DNA of 64,000 nucleotides from the NCBI RefSeq assembly GCF_019097595.1, contig NC_080718.1, positions 21,540,657 to 21,604,656 on the forward strand. The letters are read 5' to 3'. Origin of the DNA: Hemibagrus wyckioides. Its lineage: Eukaryota > Chordata > Actinopteri > Siluriformes > Bagridae. The notes beneath the pieces were generated by a model. That model was not told where the DNA came from, searched no databases, and saw only the letters and a list, made by a program, of their open reading frames with translations. Within the stretch, counting starts at the first letter, position 1. The number at the start of each line of letters is the position of its first letter. The translations under genes were made by a program, and so were the position numbers. Of the stretch, positions 36,299 to 47,111 are shown one piece after another.

Positions 36299-36735
36299 TT
36301 CACTTACTGCACAGAAATACACAGCGCTGTCCTCTATATCCAGATCCTTCACAGTTAAAGATCCATTTGCAATAGTTTCTTTTACAATAGTAAATTTATT
36401 TCTATCCACAGAGCCAAACTGTGGCTCACCACTGGGTGTTTTGTACACGATGAACTCCATGCTCTCTCCTTGGCGCTGTCTGTACCAATACATCTGATTA
36501 TATCTAACATCTTTATTATGACTGCACTTCATTTCTGCAGATTCTCCTTTAGGATGCCAGGCAACACTGGGGATTTGGAAGACTCCATCATCTTCTGCTA
36601 AAACTAAAGGACAACAAACAAATGATTCAAATTAATGATTTAATTTGCATTTACAAATCCTATTCAGTTTGTAAAATATCTCATACCTGATGTCCAGTAA
36701 AGCAGGAAATGGAGACTGAGTACATCACAGATCAT
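36299..36735 (-). CDS. TCR V gene, family A (A10)
   Basis: Leader exon 36,687-36,735; V exon 36,299-36,597; RSS 36,260-36,298. CDR1 DVRYN is unique. CDR2/FR3 KTPSGEPQF...FTIVKETIANG is shared only with A12. It ends CAVSE. Intact, with decamer. Confidence 0.9.
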
Positions 36736-37054
36736 ACTGGTTTAAGCTGGTTGTAGGAGATAAGAAGAGCTCTATAGTTTGCTGCAGATAAATCCTGTTA
36801 AGGATCAGCTGGAGGAAGTGACATCAATCTTTCTGAAGTCTTCCTGTCACATGATGAATTCTGAATTAGTATGCTTTGTGGTAATTAAATCCTATGTTTT
36901 CATTTTAATGTAAAGTTGAGTCTTATTTTATTATCATATCTGTAACGCAGGTTCATGGTGATTGTTGAACATGTAGTGTGAAGCCTAATGCAGGTAGATT
37001 GTGCTGTTTTGAAGGAGGAGGTTTTGTCATACATCAGAGTCCTGTAGCACTGTG

Positions 37055-37378
37055 TCTAATCTCACTGCACTGAAATAAACTGCACTGTCATCTAGCTGCA
37101 GATTTTTAATGGTAAGTATCCCATCATTTCGTCCATTTCCATGCAGCTCAATTTTGGAATTCAGGGAATCTTCGGGATATGGAGAATTTGTATTCAAATA
37201 TCCAAGAAGAAGCTGTAACTGTGTGTTTTCAGATTGTTTATACCACATCATGAATTGATGGTCAGGTATGGAGTGAAAACTGTATTTTCTTGAATAAATT
37301 AGGAGTCTCATGAACACTGTTAGCTGCCGAAGATCTTCCTGTATTATACATATGATGTAATCAATGCTTTCAAGTTCA
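37055..37378 (-). pseudogene. Family-C V pseudogene (C9)
   Basis: Best preserved of the array C copies: it keeps MMWYKQSENTQLQLLLGYLN and NSPYPEDS in frame through FR3. It has lost about 20 nt with the first Cys, the second Cys is Ser (YFSAV), the spacer is short (heptamer 37,048-37,054), and the leader exon is gone. Confidence 0.85.
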
Positions 37379-37679
37379 ATTTCAAATGCAGCATGGGTAT
37401 CTTCTAAGTTTCCTCAGATTCCCATGAAGCAAAATTCCCCTACATGGAAGAGAGTGAAACAGTCTTCCTGAAAAAGTAGATGACTGAACAAGCAAATAGC
37501 TTAGACTGGTCTCTTCTTGACCGGAAAGAAACTTGAATAAAAGAAAATGTGACACATTTTACATTTACACTTACAGTTGGTACTTCATTGTTTAAGGTAT
37601 GTTTGAAGTTAATACAGCTGCTTATACTTTGATTACTATAGTTGGGTTTAATCATGTCTGTTAAAAATACACTGGCAAT

Positions 37680-37748
37680 ATATCAGTTCCAGACCACAGG
37701 AGCAGGTGTTAATGAGGTGCTGAGAATATTTACACAGAGGTTTTTGTA
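37680..37748 (-). pseudogene. Scar of deleted family-B gene (B13)
   Basis: The B downstream flank and the nonamer side of the RSS (gaggtttttgta) run straight into the spacer normally found upstream of a B leader (tttatagctggataacat). The whole V gene between is deleted. Confidence 0.8.
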
Positions 37749-38231
37749 TTTATAGCTGGATAACATAAGTGATAACAGAAAGAAACTTATTTTGAGGATG
37801 TTACAAAAAATGTAACATTAAAAAAAGACAAGTATAATATTATTATTTAATTAAATAACTTCTTTTAGTTCAATGGAAGTATGTTATTGGTCCATTTCCA
37901 ACAGGAACAAACTAGTTTTGAAGATGTTTCACATCATTAAATGTAACTTAAACAAAAGACAAGTATGATGTCATTATTTAATTACAAAGATAAATGTTAA
38001 TTTCTATGTAAGTATGCTGTTGCTCCATCTCTAAAGGACAATCTATATGATATTATTGTGTAATAGTCTGGTATAATGAGATGTATATTGAGTTTCACTG
38101 CCCAGTTTTGACAAAGGGATTATTCTAAACATTTATTAGACGAGGACTCCCTCTGTCTGTTTTATTAGTGACTGCAGTAACATCAGTGCAGGTGTTTTTG
38201 TTCAGCAGTGCAGTAACTCTGTAACACTGTG

Positions 38232-38664
38232 TTCACTTACTGCACAGAAATACACAGCACTGTCCTCTATATCCAGATCCTTCACAGTTAAAGATCCATT
38301 TGCAGCAATGTTTTTAACAGTTAAAAATTTGTTTCTGTCCACAGAGCCAAACTCTGGTTCACCACTGGGTGTTTTGTACACGATGAACTCCATGCTCTCT
38401 CCTTGGCGTTGTCTGTACCAATACATCTGATTATACCCAAAATCTTTATTATGACTGCACTTCATTTCTGCAGATTCTCCTTTAGGATGCCAGAGGACAC
38501 TGGGGGTTTGGAAGACTCCATCATCTTCTGCTAAAACTAAAGGACAACAAATGATTTGAATTAATGGTTTAATTTGCATTTACAAATCCTATTCAGTTTG
38601 TAAAATATCTCATACCTGATGTCCAGTAAAGCAGGAAATGGAGACTGATCATAGCACAGATCAT
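38232..38664 (-). CDS. TCR V gene, family A (A11)
   Basis: Leader exon 38,616-38,664; V exon 38,232-38,530; RSS 38,193-38,231. FR1 AEDDGVFQTPSVLWHPKGES as in A5; CDR1 DFGYN; CDR2 KTPSGEPEF; it ends CAVSE. Intact, with decamer. Confidence 0.9.
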
Positions 38665-38802
38665 ACTGGTTTAAGCTGGTTGTAGGGGATAAGAGGAGCT
38701 CTACAGTCTGTTGCAGATAAATCATGTTAAGGATCAGCTGGAGGAAGTGACATCAATCTTTCTGAAGTCTTCCTGTCACATGATGAATTCTGAATTAACA
38801 TC

Positions 38803-39173
38803 TGGCTGCAGATTTTTAATGGTAAGTATCCCATCATATCGTCCATTTCCATGCAGCTCGATTTTGGATTTCGGGGAATCTTCAGGATATGGAGAATTTG
38901 TATTCAAATATCCAACAAGCTTTAACTGTATTGTTTATACCACATCATGAATTGAGGGTCAGGTATGGAGTGAAAACTGTATTTTCTTGAATGAATTAGG
39001 AGTCTGATGAACACTGTAAGCTGCAGGAGATCTTCCTTTATTATATATTTGATATAATCACTGCTTTCGACCTGAATTGTGCAACATTTTTGCCACAATG
39101 CAGTAAATTAAGAAAGATCACTATTGATATTGATAATGAACAATGCAGATAAAGTAATGAGAACGATGTTCAT
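38803..39173 (-). pseudogene. Family-C V pseudogene (C10), 3' truncated
   Basis: Same truncation point as C3 (gaattaacatctggctgc), leader-like ATG at 39,173, first Cys lost. No RSS. Confidence 0.8.
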
Positions 39174-39548
39174 CGTTGCTCTTCATCTGAGTCAAATGCA
39201 GCATGAGTATCTTCTAAGTTTTCTGAGTTTCTTAAGATGCAAAATGCCCCTACATAGGAGAGGGTGAAAAAGTCTTCCTGAAAAAGCAGATGACTGAAAA
39301 AGCAAATAGCATAGACTGGTCTCTTCTTGAGCAGAAAATTTGATAAATTTTTACAAATTTACATGTGGTAGTTACAACTGCTTATATTTTAGATTACTAT
39401 AATTTCCTCTAATTATATAAGTGTGAGTTTTCTGTTAAAAACACTGGCAATATATCAATTCCAGGCCACAGGAGCAGGTGTTAATGAGGTGCTGAGAATA
39501 TTTACACAGAGGTTTTTGTACTGAATAAAGCAGATATGCAGCACTGTG

Positions 39549-39986
39549 TAATAAGCAGCACAGAAGTACACTGCACTGTCATTGGATGAAAGATTGTTGA
39601 TGGTCAAAGAGACATTTTTGCTTCCATCCCCAACAATCTCCACTTTGGACTTAAAATCATTTTCAATTTTTTGTGGTGATGTTCCCAGTTTATATCCAAT
39701 AAAGGTCAGTCCCTGGTCTTGTCTGTACCAGTTGATTTGATTATAACTTGGTACACTGTGTTCACACTGGATTTTAACAGATTTTTGATGATTGCCAAAG
39801 AGATCAGGAGGATTCTGGTTAACACGATTACTCTGAGAAAAACCTGCAATGAGAGAGAATTTTAATTGGAATGATATTAAATGACATTAATATACAGTAA
39901 CAGTGCTTAAACAACATTAATATGAATAAAAGTTTACCTCCAGGACATATCATTAAAACCCATATAATACTGGCAGCTCGGATCAT
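39549..39986 (-). CDS. TCR V gene, family B (B14)
   Basis: Leader exon 39,938-39,986; V exon 39,549-39,843; RSS 39,511-39,548. CDR1 HSVPSYNQ; CDR2 YKLGTSPQK is unique. FR3 has KSKVEIVGDG and SLTINNLSS. It ends CAAYY. Intact; the highest-coordinate B gene. Confidence 0.9.
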
Positions 39987-40537
39987 GTTGAACGTCTGAA
40001 TGTCTGTTTTAAACTGAGCTGATTTGCACCTCATGTGAGTGATGTAATAAAACATGTGATCAGGTTTCCCTCATGCTTTAACAGCACAGCGCCCACATAT
40101 GAGGAAAATGAGAACTGCATGTCTGTTGAGAAAAAATAGAAATTATGGCCAAGTGGAAAATATACTGTGAGGGAATGATGATTTATAGCTGCTATAACAG
40201 AAGTTATCGGAGGATCAAACTTGTTTTGAAGATGTTTCACATCATTAAATGTAACTTAAACAAAAGACAATATGATGCCATTATTTAATTAAATAACTTA
40301 TTTTCATTTCAATGTAAGTATGCTGTTGCTCCATCTCTAAAGGACATCCTATATGATATTATTGTGTAATAGTCTGGTATAGTGAGATGTATATTGAGTT
40401 TCACTGCCCAGTTTTGACAAAGGGATTATTCTAAACATTTATTAGACGAGGACTCCCTCTGTCTGTTTTATTAGTGACTGCAGTAACATCAGTGCAGGTG
40501 TTTTTGTTCAGCAGTGCAGTAACTCTGTAACACTGTG

Positions 40538-40976
40538 TTTTCCTACTGCACAGAAATACACAGCACTGTCCTCTATATCCAGATCCTTCACAGTTAAAGA
40601 TCCATTTGCAATAGTTTCTTTTACAATAGTAAATTTATTTCTATCCACAGAGCCAAACTGTGGCTCACCACTGGGAGTTTTGTACACGATGAACTCCATG
40701 CTCTCTCCTTGGCTCTGTCTGTACCAGTACATCTGATTATACCCAAAATCTTTATTATGATTGCACTTCATTTCTGCAGATTATCTTTTAAGATGCCAGG
40801 CAACACTGGGCATTTGGAAGACTCCATCATCTTCTGCTAAAACTAAAGGACCACAAATGATTTGAATTAATTATTTAATTTGTATTCACAAATTGTAATC
40901 AGTTTGTAAACTGATTGAATCTCATACCTGATGTCCAGTAAAGCAGAAAATTCAGAGTGATTGTATCACAGATCAT
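40538..40976 (-). pseudogene. Family-A V pseudogene (A12), FR1 stop
   Basis: Leader exon 40,928-40,976; V exon 40,538-40,836; RSS 40,499-40,537. A single GAA-to-TAA change at 40,781-40,783 (HLKR*SAEMKC) kills it; the first Cys context is CNHNK. CDR2/FR3 match A10 (EPQF...FTIVKETIANG) while CDR1 DFGYN and the CAVGK end match A7. Confidence 0.9.
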
Positions 40977-41639
40977 ACTGCTTTAAGCTGGTTGTGAGAG
41001 AAAAGAAGAGCTCTATAGTTTGCTGCAGATAAATCCTTTTAAGGATCCGCTGGAGGAAGTGACATCAAACCTTCTATAGTCTTCCTGTCACATGTTGAAT
41101 ACTGAATTTGTATGCTTTCTGGTAATTAAATCCTATGTTTTCATTTTAATGTAAAGTTAATTTATTATCATATCTGTAATGCAGATTTGAAAACTAAAGC
41201 TTGAATTAATTCAGCAATTTTTGTATATATGAAATAATCACTGTTTCCCCCCAAATTTACTGATGATTGCCATAATGAATTAAATTGTAAATGTTTAATG
41301 TTTACCAGTATTGTGACTGAATAATGCAGTTAAAGTAAGGAATAAAGAATGCTCTTCACCTAAGACAATGGCAGTATGGAAATCTTCGGAGAGTCTGTTA
41401 CAGAGTTCTGTCTGTGTCTTAAGGTGCAAAACTCTTACAGCACTTTTAACAATGGATATTACCATAAAGCAGCATTACAAAATATCAGTTATAAGTGTTG
41501 GCATAAATTTTTGCTATTTTATGGGAGGAGTTTAAGTTAGGTGCAGTGGAGTTTTTTCACAGTGCTGATTCTCTGGATGAGTGCAAAGGTTTATAAATTC
41601 TTCTAGCTCAGTATTATACATTATATGGGCATGCACAGT

Positions 41640-41965
41640 TCAAGAATACTATTGCTCCATCACCAGTGGACAGACTACAAAATAATATTGTGTAAAAGCG
41701 AGGAATAGTGAGATATATGGTGATTTACACTGCCCAGTTGAAATAAAAGGTAGAATAATTAATTGAATCATTTCTTTTATTAGGACACCATCTGTTGGTT
41801 TTATTAGTAACTGCACTAACATCAGTGCAGGTGCTTTTTGAGTTTATGCTGTGTTATAAACAATCTGATATCAATCAATTATGGCTTTTTGGATATCTAA
41901 ATATCCATAGATAAACAGAATGATTACAAAACTGATCATACTTGTTCATGCCAGTAGCAAGTGTG
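41640..41965 (-). pseudogene. Family-A gene relic, V exon deleted
   Basis: Spacer phrases typical of the A 3' side (atattgtgtaaaagc, actgcccagtt, gtaactgcactaacatcagtgcagg) are followed almost at once by a leader-like stretch with an ATG near 41,920 (atgatcagttttgtaatc, minus strand). The V exon between is nearly absent. Confidence 0.5.
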
Positions 41966-41975
41966 ATATATATGC

Positions 41976-42018
41976 ATGCTGATTGATTGATTGAGTGATT
42001 GATTGATTGATTGATTTG
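41976..42018. repeat. GATT tetranucleotide repeat
   Basis: About ten tandem gatt/gagt units. Confidence 0.9.
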
Positions 42019-42034
42019 TACTAAGACACTTTAG

Positions 42035-42180
42035 AAGACCTGTTATTTATCACATAAATTACAGCACAGTGAAATTCTTGCCTTCATGTATCCCAGTTTG
42101 TTCGGGAGGTTGAGTCAAAGTGAAGGGTCAGCCTTGATACAGCACCCCTGAAGCAGAGAGGGTTAGGGGATCTTCTGATC
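42035..42180 (-). mobile_element. tRNA-derived SINE fragment
   Basis: Phrases acagcacagtgaaattctt and ggtcagccttgatacagc match the SINE copies at 43.6, 47.8 and 56.9 kb. Minus orientation, head missing. Confidence 0.6.
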
Positions 42181-42657
42181 TTTAATCCAGGTTGGAAGAA
42201 ACGACATCAAAGCTACATGCTGATTAAAGCTTTTCCATACTTTCTTGTAATCAAGCCTACTTTTCAATCATTAAGACATCTTTCCAATCCAAATTATATA
42301 GTATATACATGATGATGCAAATGAGGAAATGCTCCGAATTTAATAACAATAGAGAAAGTGTGACTCTTAGGTGTATGAACAGTGCTAATTCATAATATTC
42401 TCTTCTGATAATAACCCTAAAAGTAGTATACATGTGAACACAGGTCTCATTTTAATGATTAAATGTAACAGTTAATAAATATCAGAAGTAAATGACAGAA
42501 CCTGTGCAGAAAGATTAAAAAAGATGGCAATGAATAGGTGTGTTGTTTAATAGTGTTTGTTGAATGTGCCATTTGAAAGCCTACAGCAGGTGGAAGATTT
42601 GTGCTGCTCTGAAGGAGGAGGTTTTTGTCATAGATCACAGAGTCCTGTAGCACTGTG

Positions 42658-43089
42658 TCTAATCTCACTGCACAGAAATAAACTGCACTGTCATCTGGCT
42701 GCAGATTTTTAATGGTAAGTATCCCATGACTTCTTCCATCTCCATGCAACTCAATTTTGTTTTCCACGGATTTTTCAGGGTATTTTAATTTCATATTTAG
42801 ATTTCCAAGAAGATGTAATTGATTGAGGTCAGATTTATACCACAGCATGACCTCGTGGCTTTGTATGGAGTGAGAACAGGAAAGATTTGTAGATTCCTGT
42901 ATATTCTTGAATACATCAGGAGGAGTTTGATGAACATCGTTAGCAGCAGAAGTCCATCCTGTATGGATATAAAAGATTTAATAAATTAATTGAACTGTAA
43001 CTGAAATCTGAAATGTTTTAATATCCAAATAAAATTTTACCAATATGCCAGATGAATGATGCAGTAAAAGTCACAATAGCAGTGATCAT
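42658..43089 (-). CDS. TCR V gene, family C, intact (C11)
   Basis: Leader exon 43,041-43,089 (MITAIVTFTASFIW); V exon 42,658-42,958. It starts GWTSAANDVHQTPPDVFKN; first Cys in LSCSHSIQSHE; MLWYKSDLNQLHLLGNLN; FR3 ENKIELHGDGRSHGILTIKN; it ends DDSAVYFCAVRL. The RSS (42,620-42,657) is CACAGTG, 22 nt, ACAAAAACC. Unlike the ten array copies it keeps both cysteines and a normal spacer, so it shows what the family looked like before decay. Confidence 0.88.
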
Positions 43090-43636
43090 CTTGACTCTAT
43101 TTCTGAGTCTGAACCTGCTGCTAGACTGTCAGAATGAGATACAAGGGGTAGAACAACGCCCTCTTTATGGAAGAGAGAGTAAATGCATCACTGAAAAAAC
43201 ATGTAGACATCTAGTTAAAATGTATACATTTTTAAAAAAATTATTGGTGCAGTCGGGTCAACTCCCAGAACACACTGCGGTTTACAGACATGGCTGACTC
43301 GGACTAAACCACTCAGAATCCACCACGACTGAGATGTTCGCAATCACTGGACTACAGAGCACCTTCATCTTGTTTGTGTTTTCATTACCTGAATTGTTGA
43401 ATTGTTAAAAACCTGTCAATCCCCAATTGTGTACAAGCCTGTTTGCCTGACACTACAAAGTAGCTGTAGTATGGGACACTTGCTTTATTCAAATCCCATT
43501 AAGGACATGATCTGCCTGTTGGTAAAAACAATTTTATGTTATTAGGTTGATTGTATGCTGCACCATCTTTCCCAAATCAGGATATTAAAACCCAACACAG
43601 ACATTATCAAGAAAAGATAAAGACTATGGCAACATA
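43090..43636. other. Intergenic upstream of C11
   Basis: No gene seen. Contains the presumed C11 promoter. Confidence 0.4.
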
Positions 43637-43862
43637 AAGAGTTGAGTTGTCTTTATTTGTCATATACGTTACAGCACAGTGAAATTCTTTCTTCGCACAT
43701 ACCATCCTTGGGGTCAGAGCACAGGGTCAGCCATGATGCAGTGCTCCTGGAGCAAGGTGGGTTGGGGGTCTTGCTCAAGGGCCCAACAGTGGCAGCTTGG
43801 CCCCCAATCTTCCAGTCAATGACCAAGAGTCTTAACCACTTGAGCTGCCACCACCCCGCTAA
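43637..43862 (-). mobile_element. tRNA-derived SINE
   Basis: Minus-strand SINE: tail tgtctttatttgtcatatacg, then acagcacagtgaaattctt, ggtcagccatgatgcag, gggcccaacagtggcagc, and a tRNA-like head ending near the accactt/gagctgcc box. Confidence 0.7.
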
Positions 43863-44403
43863 AGTAACCCCTCTAAAGGGTTCACATACTCGCTAATTTA
43901 GTCAAACTAAAAAAGTTTATTTAGATTACCCGCTGTTTTGTTAATGGAGCTTCTGATGACAAGGAACTGGGCAAACACTGGAGATTTCACTTGAGCTAGC
44001 TCATTAATTTCTGTGTTTATTCTTCATCACTGACAAATTTTCAAGTGCTCAGTACACAGTTCTTCATCGTCATACATACTTATATGGTCATTCAATTAGA
44101 TCATTGACTGCATTTTATTAATTACCTCAGAAGAATCACATTCATCATATTAATAAATCCACCAGATGTTTACTAAATCATTCATCATGTATAGTGGCAT
44201 TAAATGATGAATAGTTGTAACATACTGTATTTGTAGAAACTGTTTTTATAAATGAACTATTGAAAAGTCTGCTCATGCAGGATGCATTACACTGAGAGCA
44301 TCTTTAACTTCATTAAATAGACGAGGACTCCATCTATCTGTTTAATTTGTGACTGCAGTGCAGGTGTTTTTGTTCAGCAGTGCAGTAACTCTGTAACACT
44401 GTG

Positions 44404-44870
44404 TTCTCTTACTGCACAGAAATATACAGCACTGTCCTCTATATCCAGATCCTTCACAGTTAAAGATCCATTTGTAGCAGATTCTTTAACAGTAGAAAAT
44501 TTATCTTTATCCACAGAGCCAAACTCTGGATCACCAGTGGCTGTTTTGTACACGATGAACTCCATGCTCTCTCCTTGGCGTTGTCTGTACCAGTACATCT
44601 GATAGTAGCTAGCACCTTTATTTTGACTGCATTTCATTTCAGCAGATTCTCCTTTCTGATGCCAGAGGACACCGGGGATTTGGAAGACTCCATTCTCTTC
44701 TGCAAAAACTAAAGCACAACAAATAAGTTGAAAAGTTAATTTAAATATGAGGAGTTGGGAATTTATTTATATTTGTGAATTCAACCCATTACAAGTTCAT
44801 ATCACTTCATAGACAGAATACCTGGAGTCCAGAGAAGCAAGAAAGGCAGAAGGATGTTACCACTAATCAT
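44404..44870 (-). CDS. TCR V gene, family A (A13)
   Basis: Leader exon 44,822-44,870 (MISGNILLPFLLLW); V exon 44,404-44,699, starting EENGVFQIPGVLWHQ. The acceptor is TTGCAG, placing the splice 3 nt further in than in the array genes and keeping frame. The first Cys context is CSQNK; CDR1 GASYY; CDR2 KTATGDPEF; it ends CAVRE. RSS 44,365-44,403. Intact. Decamer variant aaTGACATCA upstream. Confidence 0.9.
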
Positions 44871-45254
44871 ATTGATTCATTATAATGGCATGAGAAGAGA
44901 TGAGCACCATAGGGTGCTACACAAGCATCCTGTTCAGGATCAGATGGAGGAAATGACATCAAAACCATTTCCACTCCTCCTACCATGTGCTACGTTCTGA
45001 ATTTCTCATAGCTACAAATTGATCTTTACTGCATTTACAGTTTTCCTCCGAATACGGTGACTTTTTTTAGTTACAAAAAGCTATTTTTATCAGCATATTG
45101 GAATATGCAGCAGAATAAATACAAAACTGATTCTCACCAAACACTTAAACAGTTGCTGCAGGTGTATAACCAGCTGTACACACTATATATGTGCATGTTT
45201 AAGATCCTAAGATATGTCTTTTTGTACAGAGACGAGGGGACTTGAGGCACTGTG

Positions 45255-45718
45255 TCTCCGAGCTGCACAGAAATATACTGCACTGTCATTTGGCTGCAGG
45301 TTTTTGATCATAAGCTTCCCTCTCTTGCTTCCATTTCCATCTAAATCAATTTTGTTTTTCAGGAACTCTTCAGGATATGGGAAATTTAAATTCAGATATC
45401 CAAGAAACTCTAAGTGATTGTTGTCAGATTGTTTAAACCACAGCATGAGCTCATTGTTGTTTATAGAGTGTGAGCAGGAATGGTTTGCAGATTCCTGTAT
45501 ATTCTTGATTAAATCAGGAGGAGTCTGGTGAACATCGTTGGCAGCAGAAGACCTTCCTATAGGAAAATAACAGTAATTACTTTATCTATGAAGTATATAT
45601 ACACAAAGTTTCCATAATGCTTTAAACTTTGATTTAAATATATACAGTATCACGTTAGTGTAGCTTTACCTGTGTGGCAGATCACAGATGCAGTAAAAGT
45701 AATGATGATGATCATCAT
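45255..45718 (-). CDS. TCR V gene, family C, intact (C12)
   Basis: Leader exon 45,670-45,718 (start MMIIIITFTAS; a second ATG follows at once); V exon 45,255-45,556. It starts GRSSAANDVHQTPPDLIKN; first Cys NHSCSHSINNNE; MLWFKQSDNNHLEFLGYLN; FR3 NKIDLDGNGSKRGKLMIKN; it ends YFCAARR. The RSS (45,217-45,254) is CACAGTG, 22 nt, ACAAAAAGA. Open and canonical. Confidence 0.88.
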
Positions 45719-46600
45719 GATGTCTCTTCTGAGTCAATAGCAGCATCTAAATCTTCTCCAAGTTTTTTTTTTTTTTTCTACATTAATAGGTGTGAAACTT
45801 CCCCTTGTGAGAGACAAACACATTGCATCAATTAAATATAGAGATATTGGTAAGATGTGCTGTTATATTACGGGATGAGCTTAAGGCAGGCACAATATTT
45901 TTGGTGTGATTCTACATCTCATTAACTAAACCAGCAAATCACAGCAATGTCTCACATGTGCTTATTTGATACACAAGGGCTTTTTCTCTTTCCACCTTTG
46001 TACCTGTGTGTCTCTGTAGGTGATTTGTTTATTTCCTCAGCAAAGCGTATGTGGCAATAAAGTGTCATAAGCTGAAGTAATGTGACATCTGATGAGCTTG
46101 TTATTCATTGATTTCCCTGATTCAAAAACCTGTTATTAAAAATAAATAAATATAAATGTAATCAAATTAAGGTGTGTTTTTTTTTTCCTTCATCCTACCA
46201 AATATTTTCCTTCTCTGTTTCTCTACTTCTGTTCTGCTGTTAAAAGCACTATACAAATAAATTGAACTGAATAATAATAAAATATATAAATGAAATGATT
46301 GTTATGATAAAAAGGACATACAATAGAGAAAATTATATAAAATGTGTATATTTGCTAAATGAAAGTCCCAGTAGGTGTATTACATTGTGAGTCCCATAAT
46401 GTAGTAAATCTACCAAATTTTTCTTTAAAACACTGAACATGCATAGTATTGTTAAAAAGATGAATAATTGCACCATAATTTTTAGATATTTTTTTTAAGT
46501 GTGTTTGTGTTTTATGCATTACTTTGAGAACATTATTCACTTCATTACATAGACGAGGACTCCCTCTGTCTGTTTTATTGGTGACTGCAGTAACATCAGT
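45719..46600. other. Intergenic C12-A14
   Basis: AT-rich, with a poly-T run near 45,766 and a short SINE-like phrase actatacaaataaattgaact near 46,248. No V gene seen. Confidence 0.5.
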
Positions 46601-46644
46601 GCAGGTGTTTTTGTTCAGCAGTGCAGTAACTCTGTAACACTGTG

Positions 46645-47111
46645 TTCACTTACTGCACAGAAATACACAGCGCTGTCCTCTATATCCAGATCCTTCACAG
46701 TTAAAGATCCATTTGCAGCAATTTTTTTAAAAGCAGAATATTTATTTTTATCCACAGAGCCAAACTCTGGTTTACCACTGGTTGTTATGTACACGATGAA
46801 CTCCATGCTCTCTCCTTGGCGCTGTCTGTACCAGTACATCTGATAGTAGCTAGCACCTTTATTTTGACTGCATTTCATTTCAGCAGATTCTCCTTTCTGA
46901 TGCCAGAGGACACTGGGGATTTGGAAGACTCCATTCTCTTCTGCAAAAACTAAAGCACAACAAATAAGTTGAAAAGTTAATTTAAATATGAGGAGTTGGG
47001 AATTTATTTATATTTGTGAATTCAACCCATTACAAGTTCATATCACTTCATAGACAGAATACCTAGAGTCCAGAGAAGCAAGAAAGGCAGAAGGATGTTA
47101 CCACTAATCAT
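46645..47111 (-). CDS. TCR V gene, family A (A14), mosaic
   Basis: Leader exon 47,063-47,111; V exon 46,645-46,940; RSS 46,606-46,644. The 5' part (leader, intron, FR1 with LWHQKGES, CSQNKGASYY) copies A13 almost exactly. From CDR2 on (ITTSGKPEF...KYSAFKKIAANG) it matches A2. It ends CAVSE. Intact. Confidence 0.9.

Larger units (their letters stand above)
5260..41100 (-). repeat. Higher-order tandem array of V units (B-A-C)
   Basis: The stretch is built from a 2.4-2.5 kb unit holding one gene of each family, in plus-strand order B, A, C, with conserved spacers. The spacer between B leader and A RSS is about 450-600 bp and repeats phrases such as tatatgatattattgtgtaatag. Larger copies are visible: B7-A6-C5 against B9-A7-C7 (about 6.01 kb apart), B7-A6-C5-B8-LTR against B11-A9-C8-B12-LTR (about 11.09 kb), and LINE-A4-B5-A5-C3-B6-LTR against LINE-A8-B11-A9-C8-B12-LTR (about 17 kb). 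Confidence 0.85.
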
